From: Phoronis australis
Taxonomy: Eukaryota; Phoronida; Phoronidae
Direction of reading: 5' to 3'
DNA: 64,000 bases
Assembly: GCA_002633005.1 (NCBI GenBank)
Contig: NMRA01000118.1
Location: forward strand, 819,416-883,415
The position numbers and the translations under genes are program-made. Positions within the stretch are counted from its first letter, which is position 1. Each line of letters begins with the position of its first letter. The notes under the pieces were generated by a model that worked only from the letters and a program-made list of their open reading frames with translations, was not told where the DNA came from and made no database searches. Of this stretch, positions 18,301 through 30,484 are shown piece by piece.

Positions 18301-21300
18301 TCATTTAGCCAAATATTTATACAAAACTCTGTAAAAATATATATTATCTTAAAGTAGAATATTTGTAGAATTTGATTGTTGACCGTTCACCTATGTGCCA
18401 TTAATTAGGTCGCTTGATCACATCTTGTTGTTAAAACTCAGCAGAAAAGAAAGGTATAGTGATAACAAATAACAGTGATAACAAATAACGCCATCAATAC
18501 TGTGATAGTAAACACGTTGCTACAGTTTTCTAAAGTATCGTCTGCTTTCGTTTTATGTACATGTAGTTTTGAAGCTTTTCTTCATGAAAATCATGAAAGT
18601 CGCATTACCTGACTGATAGCCCCTCATGCAAAAGTGAAATTATTTCAAATAGAATTTCAAGCAGCATTTAGATACCAGTGTATAAAGTACAGTATCTTAA
18701 AGTTTCATGCGATTTTTGAGGTATGATGCTCCGAATAATGGAGATGTCTCTAGGGTCCTACATAACCTTTACTCGTACATTCAATAAACATTCGGTAGAC
18801 TCTAGTAATTTTCAGACGCTCGCTTCTGACGCTTCGGTGACAAGATTACAGAGCATTTACTGGTCTCAAAGATTACTATGATATCGCCACTGTCGGTGTG
18901 ACTAATTAATAAAGGTTTTATAGTATCCTTTAATCTCGCTTCAACACCTTATATTTGTGTTCAGCCAACACCGGGCGAGGCTCCAACCGCGTCTACAAGT
19001 TGCGAGAGCCCGGATACATTGGAGACCAGACGCTGAATGTTGTTGACCAATTTCACTACGGCTGGAGTGAACCAGACTGCGAATCCGTGATGGTGGACCA
19101 CGACGGACAGGTGACCATGATTGCAATGTGATTTCCTTTACATTATTCCCTCGCGATTGTGTATTCGAAGGGTGACGAGGAGAAGGTCGTTCTCAGACTT
19201 CTTCAGCGACACCGTCCTCCATTGAAATCCTGTTTACGCTACACCGTTCCTTAAAGTTTCAGTAATTTTCCTCCCAGATGTGCCTTTTCTATACAAATAG
19301 TAAATTTTTGATAGGTACATGTTGTATACCAATATAGTTCAAAAGATGGAGGTCAATATAGGCCAAACGTGTGTTACTTTTATAGTAAATCGCCTTAGTT
19401 CGCATATATCACCATTTTAGGTCCATTTTCTATCCTAATACAGGGCAACCAATTTTGACCTCATTAACCATTATGTTTATCCGTAGTATTTGTAAGGTAT
19501 TTACCATTAATAGCCTGTATTCATATCTCACGAAATTCGCGAGAGAATCTGGCATTTTTTCCTAATTTTTATGCAAGTTATGATGTACAATTTATTTTGG
19601 ATAATTGCAGTTATTCGTGGTTAAGGTCACGTGATAATTTCCCAAGCTGAATACCTCCCCAGATCAGAAGGGGCAGAACTAATATTGCCTCTAAGCATCT
19701 GTTTAAACAACACAAGCCGGGCAAGGCTCTTGTGGCTTTTAGTAGTATGTCGATATAATTTCCCAAATACTGCTAGTCCTCACAAAATGTACATGACAGT
19801 CAAATTAGAGCGAATAATGCGAAAGCTATATAAGAAATCGACAGTTTTCGTCCATGTGACTGTTTTAAGATGCTCCTTTCGATCTTGACTCAGTAGCAGG
19901 GTGAGCAATTTCGATCTCAGTGAGATCGATTTTCGAGAATAAATACACTGTACACTGTAGGCACTAAATTGCATAAATTCTAGATATTCGTATCGCTCGA
20001 ACCCCATGACTGAGCCTGAAACTCTCTAACCTCTATAACCACAGTGTTAAGTCTTGGGATAATTTTTAATATATTCGGACAATTATGTGGAATTTTAATG
20101 ATAAATCACCATTCTTTGCCCAAAAGACCATCTTGGGGTAATTTTTAGATCGTGATATACACTGTAGGGCAAGTTCTGTTCGATCTCAATAATTCTGATT
20201 CGCCCATATTTTTTAAGATTTTCACATTTTAAAACTTTTCGCGAAATGTGACTGTCCTTCTAATGTGAACCAGCGTAACCATTTAATTTTGTTATGTCAT
20301 TCAAGGTGATGAAATTATTTTTCAATCACTGCTATTTTCTTTGAAAAGTTCACATTACCGTAAAATCTGTGCACATTTCATATGTCCAAATGAACATACA
20401 TGTAGATCCTCATGTATACTGTAGGTAAGGCGGCACACCTTGCTTTCATGCATGTTTTAACGTTCTAGAACAATTATTTCTAATACATTTGGTCTTTGTG
20501 TGCACGTATATGTCAGAATAAAATAACTGTACACTCTAATGTTTTCACACATTTTGTGTTTTGAAAGAAAATCACAGTGAATAGAGAATTATCGATTAAA
20601 TTGAACAAAGAATGGTATGTTTGTAAAACTTGCACGTTCTTACCTTAATTAGAGGGCAATGTGAATTTTATGGAGAAAGTGACAATATTAGAACTTTCAA
20701 ACTTGCATATATTTGCCTCTCTTGTTGTTAGCAATGATTAAGAAATCATTACGGCACCACGACCTTGAATGACCTTGAAAGCATAAAAATACACGGGCCA
20801 CCATGATTAATATGCGAATTGGGCTATAGAGTCTCAGATCCTGCTGGGGCAGATCTACGTTTTCGTTAAGGGGGAGGGGGAGGTTAGGATTCGCGAGAAT
20901 CCGATGCGCGTGTAAGATTTTTTTTTTGGTTTTTGTAGCTGATTTCGTTTTCCTGGCGACGCTTTTTTAATTTTTATTTTTGATCCTGTCCCCCGTAGAT
21001 CCGCCTCTGTCCTGTCAACGTGTTCAGAAGATAGAGTTTATGCAATTTGGGGCAAAATTATTCACCTACATCATGGTCACTAAGGGCGGAATTTTTGCCC
21101 TCCGGGTCATAAAAATCTCGAAACGATAGTTTGTACAAAGAATTGCGATTTTTTTATGTAAATTTCACATAATTTGGCAGTAGTGCACATTTTAGGGGGA
21201 AATTGCAGTATCAACATGTAGTAAATGACAATATAATTTCCAAGTCTTTTCAAGAAGTTCATGATATGTGTTTACATGCTAATAGGACTTAATAATGCCC

Positions 21301-23410
21301 TAATTATGAATGCAAATGAGGGTTAAAGAGGTCAACAATATTAGGGTAGAAAAAGTACCTCAAAATGGGGATTGTTCTAAAACCCCTTGGACCCCACACC
21401 CCACTACCCCCGTCGACCCACGACCTCCTCGACCCACGACCTACAGTGTACAACCCCTCGACCCAGTCTACACAAGATCGACTCGGTGTGAACATGTACA
21501 TGTACAGTAGAACAAGCGCCTACTTGCAGGACCTATGAGTTGGGCCGTGAGTTCAGGTGGCTTTTCCCTAGATTTTGTAACTAAGAGAGTCGATTTGGAA
21601 AATTTGAAAGCCAAAAAACGGAAAAAAAACAATGCGACCAACTCAAATGAAAGACCTACCAACGTTTCAAATGTCGTTCCCGGCAGAGTGTAATCGTCTC
21701 GTCTACTCTTCAGTGAATGGCAGATTCAACCTTTCTGCGGTGAGTGCGAGTAACCGACAAAACTGTAACTTCATCAGTAAATACAGTTTGAAAAAACAAT
21801 TTACTGTTAACTAAAAAGTATTTCAACGTTATGTGAAGTATATTGTAAACGAGTATACCACAGAAAGCAAATAATAAAAATGTGAAATTATGTACATTCA
21901 CGTTAATGTGCTCACTCAATAAGTTTCAGTAGTAGAACTGAGACATTGGTAGCCGCTCGTGGAGCTATTTCCGTGACAACGATAGCGCGCTCACAATGCG
22001 CTATTAATTTCAAGTCACAGTCTCACACGTTCTGTTTTTAATCACCAGACTTGAGCCAGAGCAGGCTTGCGTGTAGGTGTGTTTTATGGGAAAATCACTC
22101 AGCTACGTAATAAATATGTAAAAAGCGCAAAAATGCCTCTATGGCTACATGTCGTGGGTCGAGGGGGTCGAGAGGTGTGGGGATCGATGGGGTTTGGAAA
22201 AATCCTCAAAATGGTAGTGTGGACCAACTAGGGCGACGTCTTCAAAAGTTGCACACGCTGACCCACTGTACACCCAAGACTACTACAGTGTATATAATTA
22301 CCGATCCATAAGCAGCAACGCTCTTATTTATACACGTCTCATCATCAAAGGCCCTCAGGTCCACTTTTTCCAAATACCAAATGTATACACCGGTGACCTA
22401 AAGTCGTGAATATAAGCATAATAAGTGCCGATTGTCATACTACCCAATGTCCGTTAGCAACTGCTCATGTGATGTCATGGACATATGTCAGCCTTCACAA
22501 ATATACGTGTTTTGACAATCTTAATCCTTGTTTGTCTCCGTAAGCAGAGTTTTGAAACGGTCGCTGATATCGGCGGCCATTTTGAATGAGGCCCTAAAGT
22601 CGTGACCGTTTCGGTTAGACGGAAATACACGAAGTAAGACCTCACAAGTCAACTACAGTGCGTACAGTTACTCTAGATGACATAAAAATGNTCAACGATA
22701 AATATTTTCGAAAATATATCCCAAAAATGCCCAAAAAAGTGAATTAGTGAAATATGCTGTTTTTAAGATACATTTGAAAAAAGAAGCCACTCACTCACTG
22801 TTTGTTATCATATTGTGAATACGAACACGTCCGGGTATTCGTTTGACGTTCGTAAGCAGACGAACGCTGGAAACTTCAACGCCAGATGTCGCAGGACCGC
22901 GCAGAAGAGGAAATAAGATCGTTCACGACTTTAGGGCACTCACGACTTTAGGGCCTCTGACGGTAATTTTAATTTCTGAAAAAGTGTAGCAATATCTTGG
23001 AGCAACTGTTGATTTCCATTATTTAGGTGTATCTGATTTCAAAAGTCAAAGCCGGTCACCAGCCAGGTCTCTACCCCTTGCCTGCCTCCGGCTGGGGTAA
23101 GCAAACTCCTGTATACCTCCAACTGGCTACTCGTATACCTATTACATCACGTGTTCACAACCCAGTGGCTGCCGACATTTCGCATCACGGCACGGAGATC
23201 CTGATCAAGGCCTACGATCACGTGTACTACTGGTTTAAGAATGATAACGAGAGTATCGCTGGTGCCCTCTCCAGGAAGCCTACGAAGGAACTGCCAATAA
23301 GCCGGGCAGAAAAGCAAGGAGAGACCATTGCTTGGAGTATCAGCGACGACGGATACTACACTCTCAGTGAGGGGTACAATCAGAAACTATACTACTACAA
23401 AAGATCGTAA
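15357..23410 (+). CDS. Secreted protein with two ShKT domains and a propeller-like C-terminal region; premature stop in ShKT-1
   Basis: Seven exons: 15357-15435, 15956-16189, 16811-16947, 17187-17328, 18965-19110 and 23027-23410 are visible as six coding blocks with GT-AG borders and matching phases, about 373 codons. Residues 1-18 (MFAFVGLLAIGVALVESA) are a signal peptide. ShKT-1 follows, then ShKT-2 with all six cysteines (CVDANNQC, GECAKP, WMNVNCKVSCGVC). The rest (EASGLAAS-HPGYLYTLNDSGG, NVDWEDLAVGP, IFIADTGG, VYKLREPGY, DCESVMVDHDGQ, AWSISDDGYYTLSEG) resembles beta-propeller-like secreted proteins; function unknown. Codon 40 (15994-15996) is TAA where ShKT-1 should have a tryptophan, and the residue three before it is Trp where a Cys is expected. 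This may be a null allele, a base error, or avoided by an in-frame acceptor at 15996-15997. The ATG is preceded by TTTTAG, so a 5' UTR exon may exist. I count six blocks, so treat the exon number as a minimum. Confidence 0.8.
15504..15727. mobile_element. MITE in intron 1 of the ShKT gene, 224 bp
   Basis: Inverted ends of about 32 bp: CAGGGACC then a TTCCAA block and AACTGACTTAA, read inward from both sides. The inside is AT-rich with repeated ACTTAAG/CTTAAG strings. No coding capacity and no clear target duplication. Confidence 0.7.
21367..22205. mobile_element. Inverted-repeat element in the large ShKT-gene intron
   Basis: The left arm (about 21367-21442) reads GGATTGTTCTAAAACCCC, a CCCCACACC block and CTCGACCCACGAC. 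The reverse complement of the right arm (about 22151-22205) reads GGATTTTTCCAAACCCC, CCCCACACC and CTCGACCCACGAC in the same order. The interior lacks a recognisable gene. Likely a non-autonomous DNA element; the boundaries are approximate. Confidence 0.5.
22344..22964. mobile_element. Second inverted-repeat element in the same intron
   Basis: The left end TCAAAGGCCCTCAGGTC matches the reverse complement of the right end (TCAGAGGCCCTAAAGTC) at 14 of 17 bases. The string CCTAAAGTCGTGA recurs inside: direct near 22398 and 22590, inverted twice near 22923-22955. That is the pattern of subterminal transposase-binding repeats. It holds the single N at 22691. Confidence 0.5.
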
Positions 23411-26039
23411 CCATCGGTGTTCCTTTTAAGGGCATCCGTTTCGTTTTTCTCATGTACACCATATCCAATGGCCCGCGATAGCAAATGAAGATCTCTGGTA
23501 TACATGTATCTAATAGTGTTATAGATCCTATCTGTACTGGGTACTTACGTACCGAACATCTACGTGTACATGTATAGAGAGAACGTTCCAGATCGTAACA
23601 TTTAACGCCAACACCGCAGCCGTATTTGATAGCTGGCACTGTAGATTCGCTTTCTACTAGAATTTGACCATTGCGAAATACCTAATGAAGAATCTGAAGA
23701 GATTTTAAGTACTCCTCAAACTCTCCCAAAGTGTAAAAAACAAATTGGTTGACACTCCCATAGATCAAAATATGCATAGGGAGCTGGGGGCTACATTCCC
23801 CAGTTTTTTTCATTGCTACGCCACACATGGTCTATAGGCGGTGCACCACAGGGGGCCTGAGGGGGCTTTATCCTCTCCACTTTTTTCAGTAACTTTTTTC
23901 CATCAATAACCGTCAGACAGAGCCTGATCAACTGTGTTGTCCCGCCTACTAGAGATGGTCTTGGTTTAGGCAAGAAACCATTAAGGACAGTAGGAGACCA
24001 ACTGAAGATGACGGTTCCATCTAGACAACATGTAACCCCTCGGTTGGCCGGTTAGGGGCAACAGTACTTGCCAACGCTTTCTGTACGAATCTCGTCCCGT
24101 ATACTTTAAACGGGGTGTAGGCCAAATCCGGCCACCGATTAGAAGTTTTCACCTCGTCAAAAATACATTTCACACTTAAAACTATCACTTATAAAAGCGC
24201 TTACTTACATCATTGGTCCTTTCTACTTCTATACATATCTTCGATAAAGCTTAGTTACGAGAATTATGGTGGCTTCGGCGAAGAATCCCAACTCCACGTC
24301 TCGGTCACCGTTAACTTATCTACCACGCACGATAACCACAAAGTATTTCAACTGAGTCTCGTGAGTTAGGCAAAGGCTAGCGCGAGACTGAGCTAAGCGC
24401 CTGACGCTTGCGCGTGACACTCGCAAAATATAGCATGGGAAGGTATCAAGTGAAATTTGTAAGATGTGTGTCCCTTGGTTTTTTTATTCGTCAACATGGG
24501 TGATTTCACGTAACTTCCTCAAAATGGCACCCGGTAAGAGAAACTCGAGCAAACCACGAAACATTTATTATCTTCACTGAATCGTCTCGAGACTTGTGAT
24601 ATGTGTTAATTATAACTCCATTTGCATATATGCATGTTTCATTTGATTTTATTTCCTGTATTTTGAAATTCGTAGCTTCTTGGGGGATGTACATGTAGTT
24701 CCTGGCATGTACATGTAGAAGGACTAAAATGTGCGACAGAATTAAGTTTTTGTTGTAGACAGTAGGATTTTTGAGAAAAAATGTAGAAGTGCAAAACCTG
24801 TCTTTCTATTCTTACAGTTTCGGGCCGAGTCGAAAAACATAGTATTCTGGCTTATCATTGTGGCACGCGACACATTTTTGTCACTCGGCGGCAAAATGTG
24901 TCGCATGCGACAATTTATATTGCAATAGGGAGTTCTGCAAGGTGAGGATCTCCAAGGAACTCACGATAAATGTTAAGTGCACGTACCACATACGTGGGCA
25001 CATTTACCAAAATGCTACTCATTGGAATGACTGGTCGGAGAGAATGGATAGCTAAATTCTGAGAGAAAAATAAAGGATCCCGTTCGAAAACCTAATATTT
25101 TGGCCGCCAGCCGTCTTGAGGGTTTTGCGTCACGGAACACAGACCCTATTTCAGTTTTTTCGAGCCTACGGCAACATTAGTCTAGAGTCACATGTCGTAC
25201 TATCGTTCATGTATGTTTGGGAACAGTCATTCAGTACCTTTTAATTTTTTGTCATGACATTTTGAACTTTGACTAGTTGAGTGATGATATGCTCAATGTT
25301 ACTACGTTTTGTAAGTTGTGAGCTATTCTACAACTGACTTGTAATTATTATAGTGCGAGAGTGGGGAGTTTGCCCTGTACTGGCATATCTAAGAAATAAT
25401 GGAATGTTCTGAAGTTGGAGTGCATCAGAACGGATTACAACTTTGTGGTAGTGATAAATTGTCTTACTTTCTTCTTCTTACTTGTGAAACACACACTGCG
25501 CGAAACAATTGTCTGCATTGCTAGCATCCTGGTGCATTGAACAGGTAACATATGCGAAATTGTTGGGTGGAGATAAAACCAGCAGAAAGCTGGGAGCAAC
25601 ATGTCAATGGTCAGGGCAGCAACCAAAATTTGTGTCGATGGGAGGGGTTCAACACTCATGTAGCATACCCCATTGGTTTTTACCCGTTTATCACTCCTCC
25701 AGTGTAACTCCCTTGGGAGGAGGTCAACACCCATTTGGCGCCCAGCTGGTTTTTACCTGGTACCCCCTTTGCTGGCACCTGGGGTCAACTGTCCTCTGAA
25801 TCCCCAAGAGCAATCATTGAAATTATGTAGTATGTGGAGGTATGAACTGTTATAAGCAACGATGTAAGCGTGTTGTAAATTGCTGAACAGACTGCATTCA
25901 AATCTCTGACGTCATTGGTTAATTTCAACACCTCCGTCTGGCCTCAGGCTTCAGGTAAAAGAGTTGTACTTGCTGTTTTCGAGTGGAAGTACTCGATCTA
26001 AATTGATACCAAATAGGTTGTTTTTGGGTTGCATTCTCC
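23411..26039. other. Intergenic region downstream of the ShKT gene
   Basis: No gene recognised. A G/C-rich repeat fragment lies at about 23780-23880 and resembles the pair at 61860-61995: both contain GCACCACAGGGGG and CTGRGGGGGCT, followed by a C-run and TTTTTTC. Two TACATGTA palindromes lie at 24688-24716. No clear poly(A) hexamer close to the ShKT stop was found. Confidence 0.5.
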
Positions 26040-26672
26040 TTTAAGGAGATTCAGCCGCAGACACAAACAATGAAATCGCCAATAGGGCGCGACACAGTAG
26101 TCAGACTCTCTGAAGGTCAACATCAGTCGTGGTCTTTTCACCAGAAACACATCTGTACATTTCCATACTAATTATTTAAGCGGTAGAGAGACGGACGCTA
26201 AAAATCGAATCAAAAATAACAAAAATGGCCACCAGGTGCCACAGAAACCGTCAAATCTGTCCGAAAATGGGAAGCATTGTCGTCTCCTTACTAGAAACCT
26301 ATTTGCCAAATTTCATGAAATTACAATAATGAATCCCAAAGATACAGAGCCAAACGTGAAAAAAAATATTTTGACATTAGGGGAACAGCGGTATTTGGAT
26401 CACTTCCGTTTGCTGTCGCAATGCATCTTTCAAATTTCACGAATCACTCTTTCAAATGATCATGGAGATTCTGCCATATACACAAAAAAGCGAAATCTAC
26501 ACGGCAGTCGGACTTGTTCGAAGGTTAACGTCAGTCGTGGCCTCACGCGGAACACATCTGAAAGTTTTCATAATGCAAAGGCGGATTTAAGGGGGACCAN
26601 NNNNNNNNNNNNNNNNNNNNNNNNNNNNNNNNNNNNNNNNNNNNNNNNNNNNNNNNNNNNNNNNNNNNNNNN
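26040..26672 (+). repeat. Diverged copy of the CTCF-like-motif repeat family, ending in a 73-N gap
   Basis: Shares blocks with 49990-50720: a GGCGC-ACAGTAGTC block followed by TCTGAA, an AAAATGGCCAC-AGGTG block, TTTGCCAAATTTCATGAA and GATACAGAGCC. CCACCAGGTGCCAC at 26229-26242 differs at one position from the CTCF-type consensus. The gap occupies 26600-26672. Confidence 0.6.
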
Positions 26673-27220
26673 GGTAATTAAAATTGTACGGCTGAAACAA
26701 GATTTAAATGTGTGCAGTTTTAATGTTTGGGGGGGGCTCAGATCCAATTTCAAGTGTCAAATTCGGAACACGGCGCAATCGTAACGGAACTATGGCTAAG
26801 TATAAGCTCTCCCGCTATATCTCAGGCGACCGGCAGTGGTGCTGGGCACTACGACTCCGTTTCCGTCGTCTGCTCCACTGTGCAATGAAGAAAATTACTT
26901 CATTTTTTAAAGAAACTGGAATCTGAGTGATGGTGAAAAAACAGAAGCTGCTGGTAAGATGTCAATTTTAATCGAAGCATTAGTGAATCACTCAGAAACT
27001 CCTAATTCTCTCTTTGTCAAACGTTAACTTAAGACGATTTCCAAAGCAATCGCGTCATTATTGCCAGTCCAAAAAACCGATTTGGTCTTTTGGGCAATTG
27101 AAGAATATTTTAAATACAACACATTTGTTTCGAACTGATTGCACGAAATATAAAGCATGTAATAAGCATTACAAAAAGAAGGAGTTTTCGCGCGCAAACG
27201 CCGTGGACCATAAATAAGTA

Positions 27221-27300
27221 GGTCTATTAGTGGTGCAGTGGTAAAGCATGCGCGTTCTATCCGCTAGGTCGTGAGTTCGAGTCCGTGGTGCTTGCAGTAT
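27221..27300 (+). mobile_element. tRNA-derived SINE head with boxes A and B
   Basis: TGGTGCAGTGG (27231-27241) fits the box A consensus TRGYNNARNNG, and AGTTCGAGTCC (27274-27284) fits box B, with normal tRNA spacing. The arms do not form a good cloverleaf, so this is a pol III promoter-bearing SINE or tRNA pseudogene. Confidence 0.6.
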
Positions 27301-27394
27301 TTCCTGGTCGACACTTTCTTCGTTTTTTTTCCTGTTTTCTTGGATAATACTTCGGGAATCAAGGAAAAAAACTATCACTAGTGGACTGTACTCA

Positions 27395-27575
27395 GATCGG
27401 TACGAAAGTCGTCGTCACTCTGAAACACACCTGCCAAATTTCAATAAGACCCTGCAAGGAGTTTAGGAGATGCAGCTGTAGACGCCGGAAGATCGAACGC
27501 CGGACGCCCTGACAGATATGACGACAATATGCACCCACATGTAAATACGTGGACGCGCGTGACGATAGTTGACAC
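27395..27575 (+). repeat. 3' end of the same repeat family as 49990-50720
   Basis: Matches 50560-50710 block by block: GCCAAATTTCA, a GTTTNGGAGATRCAGC block, GACGCCGGA-GCCGGACGCC, GACAGATATGACG and an ACCCACATGTAAATACGTGG inverted pair near the end. With 26040-26600 it may be one element split by a gap and other insertions. Confidence 0.65.
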
Positions 27576-27734
27576 CGCACAGCGGTTTCTCGTCGCTTTC
27601 TTCGCTTGAAAGACCATGCAGTTTTCTTGCACTAGATAAGTACACTCTTTGGAAAATATATCTACTCGATAGTTGGTGGTCCACAACATAACGCCTGCAG
27701 TGTCTGATCCTTATTGGGCTGGGTTTACCTTTCA

Positions 27735-28106
27735 TGCAGCAAAATGAAGAGGTGATTCATTTCTCCATGAATTCTTGGAATTGCCATCAGCTCCCTTCGA
27801 CAGCAGTAGCTGGAGCACATCTCCATCACCCGTCGTTGCAACGCCGAATTCCCTTGCTAGTGCACAACTGTGAAGTTTCTTTATCGTCTTTGTCTAAAAT
27901 CTGCTGAGTTCTAGAGCTAAATTACCTTCTTCTACAGCTTCCACAAGTTCGTCCCAGCTGAGATTTGGCTCTGCTGTGGACATACAGTGTACTATATTGT
28001 TGGAAGCAGACCTCAGCTTGTTTGGTTTGAATGTAGACCCTGCCATTTGTCGGACTTTAGGCTCAGGTTCGAATAAATGCGTGTCCATGTCTTGTGTGAC
28101 TCCCAA
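27735..28106 (-). pseudogene. Broken ankyrin-repeat gene fragment
   Basis: Read on the minus strand, an open stretch starts at 28106 (MGVTQDMDTHLFEPEPKV) and continues to WDELVEAVEEGNLALEL, the start of an ankyrin-like helix, where it meets a stop. In a shifted frame further on is GDGDVLQLLLSKGADGNSKN followed by ESPLHFAA, a clear ankyrin repeat (LLLSKGAD-N, PLHFAA). A stop then cuts what should continue as MKG-. Three different frames are needed, so it is a decayed copy, or contains sequencing errors. No other ankyrin repeats are seen nearby and the parent gene is unknown. Confidence 0.6.
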
Positions 28107-28129
28107 TAACTAAGCATTTTACAGCTTAC

Positions 28130-28262
28130 CAATTTTTGCTTTTATGACGCCTAATTCTTAACACCCAATGCTGCTTGTGAGAGACAAACTTACGGATTTT
28201 TTGCTATTATGAAGCCTAACTCTAAACAACCGATGCTGTTTGTGAGAGCCAAACATAAACTT
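28130..28262 (+). repeat. Two tandem copies of a 65-bp unit
   Basis: A block containing TTTTTGCT, TATGA-GCCTAA, AATGCTG or GATGCTG and TTGTGAGAG-CAAAC occurs twice, 65 bases apart, with several substitutions. Confidence 0.75.
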
Positions 28263-30420
28263 AGGGCTTAGAATCCATTTAGTTGTTTCATATTTAAGTG
28301 GCGATATTATTAATAAATATGATGCTGAGAATTTACATGTCTCCGGAAATGTTACATGATTGATTAATACGTAAACGGCATGGCATGTACATTTCCATTA
28401 CCGAGTTTCTAGGATAGTAAAAATATACTTGTTTAAACAACTTCGGGTATTGAAGATTTTCAGCCTCTTGGGGTCTTTATGCTTACATGAAGCCTTTAAT
28501 TTCATGTTTGGGTTTCATCATTGGTCAGGATTTACATAGTCGGAAGTTGCATAATATTTTATTGAAAAGCTGGATTGCCATATAACCTCTAAACCCTTGG
28601 ATTCAAACTACTAAATCACAAGATATTCACTAGCAAATTCGTTCGTATTACAACTGAAAAAGGTAAAGATTTAAGAACTTTTGATGAGTTACATGAAATG
28701 CTATTCATGTGACGAGGATTGTGATTTGGGGAGTCTCAAGTTGTAAACGAGGTTTTCAACTTAGTTCCTTTATAATGCCGTTGCCCAGCGTGTTCGCTTA
28801 TTCATCTCTTCACAGCGAGACATACAATGTACATGTGATATTAGCAGGTGTATAAGTGCTGGACGGATTTTTTATGTTGGTATGAAAGAAATGCGAACTC
28901 ATCACCTCCTGGTCACCAACTGTATCGTCTCTCTTTTCTGCCGACACCAGTTTCGCCTCGCCTAGTCGCAAACTGTTTCTACCCGAAGCCCTCCGCTCGA
29001 CATGCACTGCCAAAGGGTTCAACAGATTACTTTGCCTGGTTGCTTTTTGGTGGGCCCTAACTTGTAAACTATTACGCCTATCAAATAGTAGTCATTCTAG
29101 CAGTTCCGTCCTTTTTAATCTCGTTCCTTTTCTCTTCAAATACCTTTGATAAATAACGTAGGAAATAAATCTGAAAGTAAAAGAGGCGATCCACATCCTC
29201 TAAAGGATACACTTGTGTGAAAAAGTAGAATAAATACATATATACATGTACGTAAATAAAACAACAAAAATGGATCACTGAAATTTTCTGACATAATAAC
29301 ATCCGTCGTCAACAGAAACAGAAATAAAGTAAAATCAAACACTGTATGACAATTGACACCTGATATATTGGCGTAACGAGCATTATACGTTGGGGAAAAA
29401 AGTAAAGGATATTATTTAAGAAGTCTTTATGTTCAATCCATTAGGTTCAAGTGTGTTAAGCTTATTTATCCAAAATTGTTCTCTTTTGAGTCTGTGAGGG
29501 GTACTGGGGTATTGGAGTTTTTTCTATTATTTCTACAGAAAGATCTTGTAGATTATGTTTTTTTTGGAATTGAAGTGATAACCTATAGTATCAGAAATGT
29601 TTTTATGTATTTTGTTAAATCTATACCTTTGACTAATGCAGAAGTGCTGAAAATACTTCAAAGCACTGTTGTTCAAACAAATGAGTTGACCCACGTAAGA
29701 ACACGTATGTTCACAGCTAACAAAAGAAAACGACAGTCTACAGACGCGTCCAACAATTTTTCAGACGCGGGTGGAAAATGTTTTTTGCGCGCTTACACGA
29801 ACTCTTTCCGTATCAAAGTTTTCAATTTTAACTCAAACTAGTTTTGTCAATACTTATTCCTAAGCAATGGTATTCCAAAATGACATCATTTTTGATGAAC
29901 ACAATAAGTCAACTGACAGCTGAATGAGGAAAGGTATACACACACAGTTCTACAAAGGGTTATAACGCACAAAATCTTTCCATTTCGATTGATGAGACAC
30001 GTTCATTATTCCTAACACGTAGAAATGAAAGAAAGTGTCCAGTATTCAAGGCCAAAACCGTTGATGAGATCGCAGCACCTAGATCACTGTGGGGTCGGCT
30101 AGAATGTCTATTTTTGAAAGAAAACCTTCGCGATTCCCGTAAAAGTAGGGTTGTTGATTTTCGCTTGTTTTGTTCAGATTATCTAAATCCGTGTACGCAG
30201 AGGAGAAAATGCAAAAGCACATATGCTTAGTGTAAGTTTATCTATAGTCGCCACTACATATTCACGAAAGCCATTTTGAAACAGAAATGAGTACCGCCCA
30301 TGATGACAACAAAACGAACACCAGCCGCTTTCAAAAGAAAATTACGTTCAACGTTAACTAAAGCAGAGCTACAATAGAGGTACGTATAATTACCTGAATC
30401 TGACAACAAATTTACAGTTT
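28263..30420. other. Intergenic region, nothing recognised
   Basis: AT-rich sequence with short unsupported reading frames (for example 29476-29841). No repeat with clear borders, no RNA gene and no domain seen. Confidence 0.5.
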
Positions 30421-30436
30421 CATCTAAAAGCGATTG

Positions 30437-30442
30437 TTTATT
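30437..30442 (-). terminator. Poly(A) signal of the 30485-31691 gene
   Basis: AATAAA on the minus strand 43 bases after the stop codon, giving a very short 3' UTR. Confidence 0.65.
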
Positions 30443-30484
30443 CGCATAAGAGTCGCAGTAGGCCTCCATGTACATTGCATGTAG

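Noticed and set aside
29476-29841. 121-codon plus-strand frame, considered as a retroelement piece
   Set aside because: No reverse transcriptase, integrase or zinc-knuckle motif is visible.
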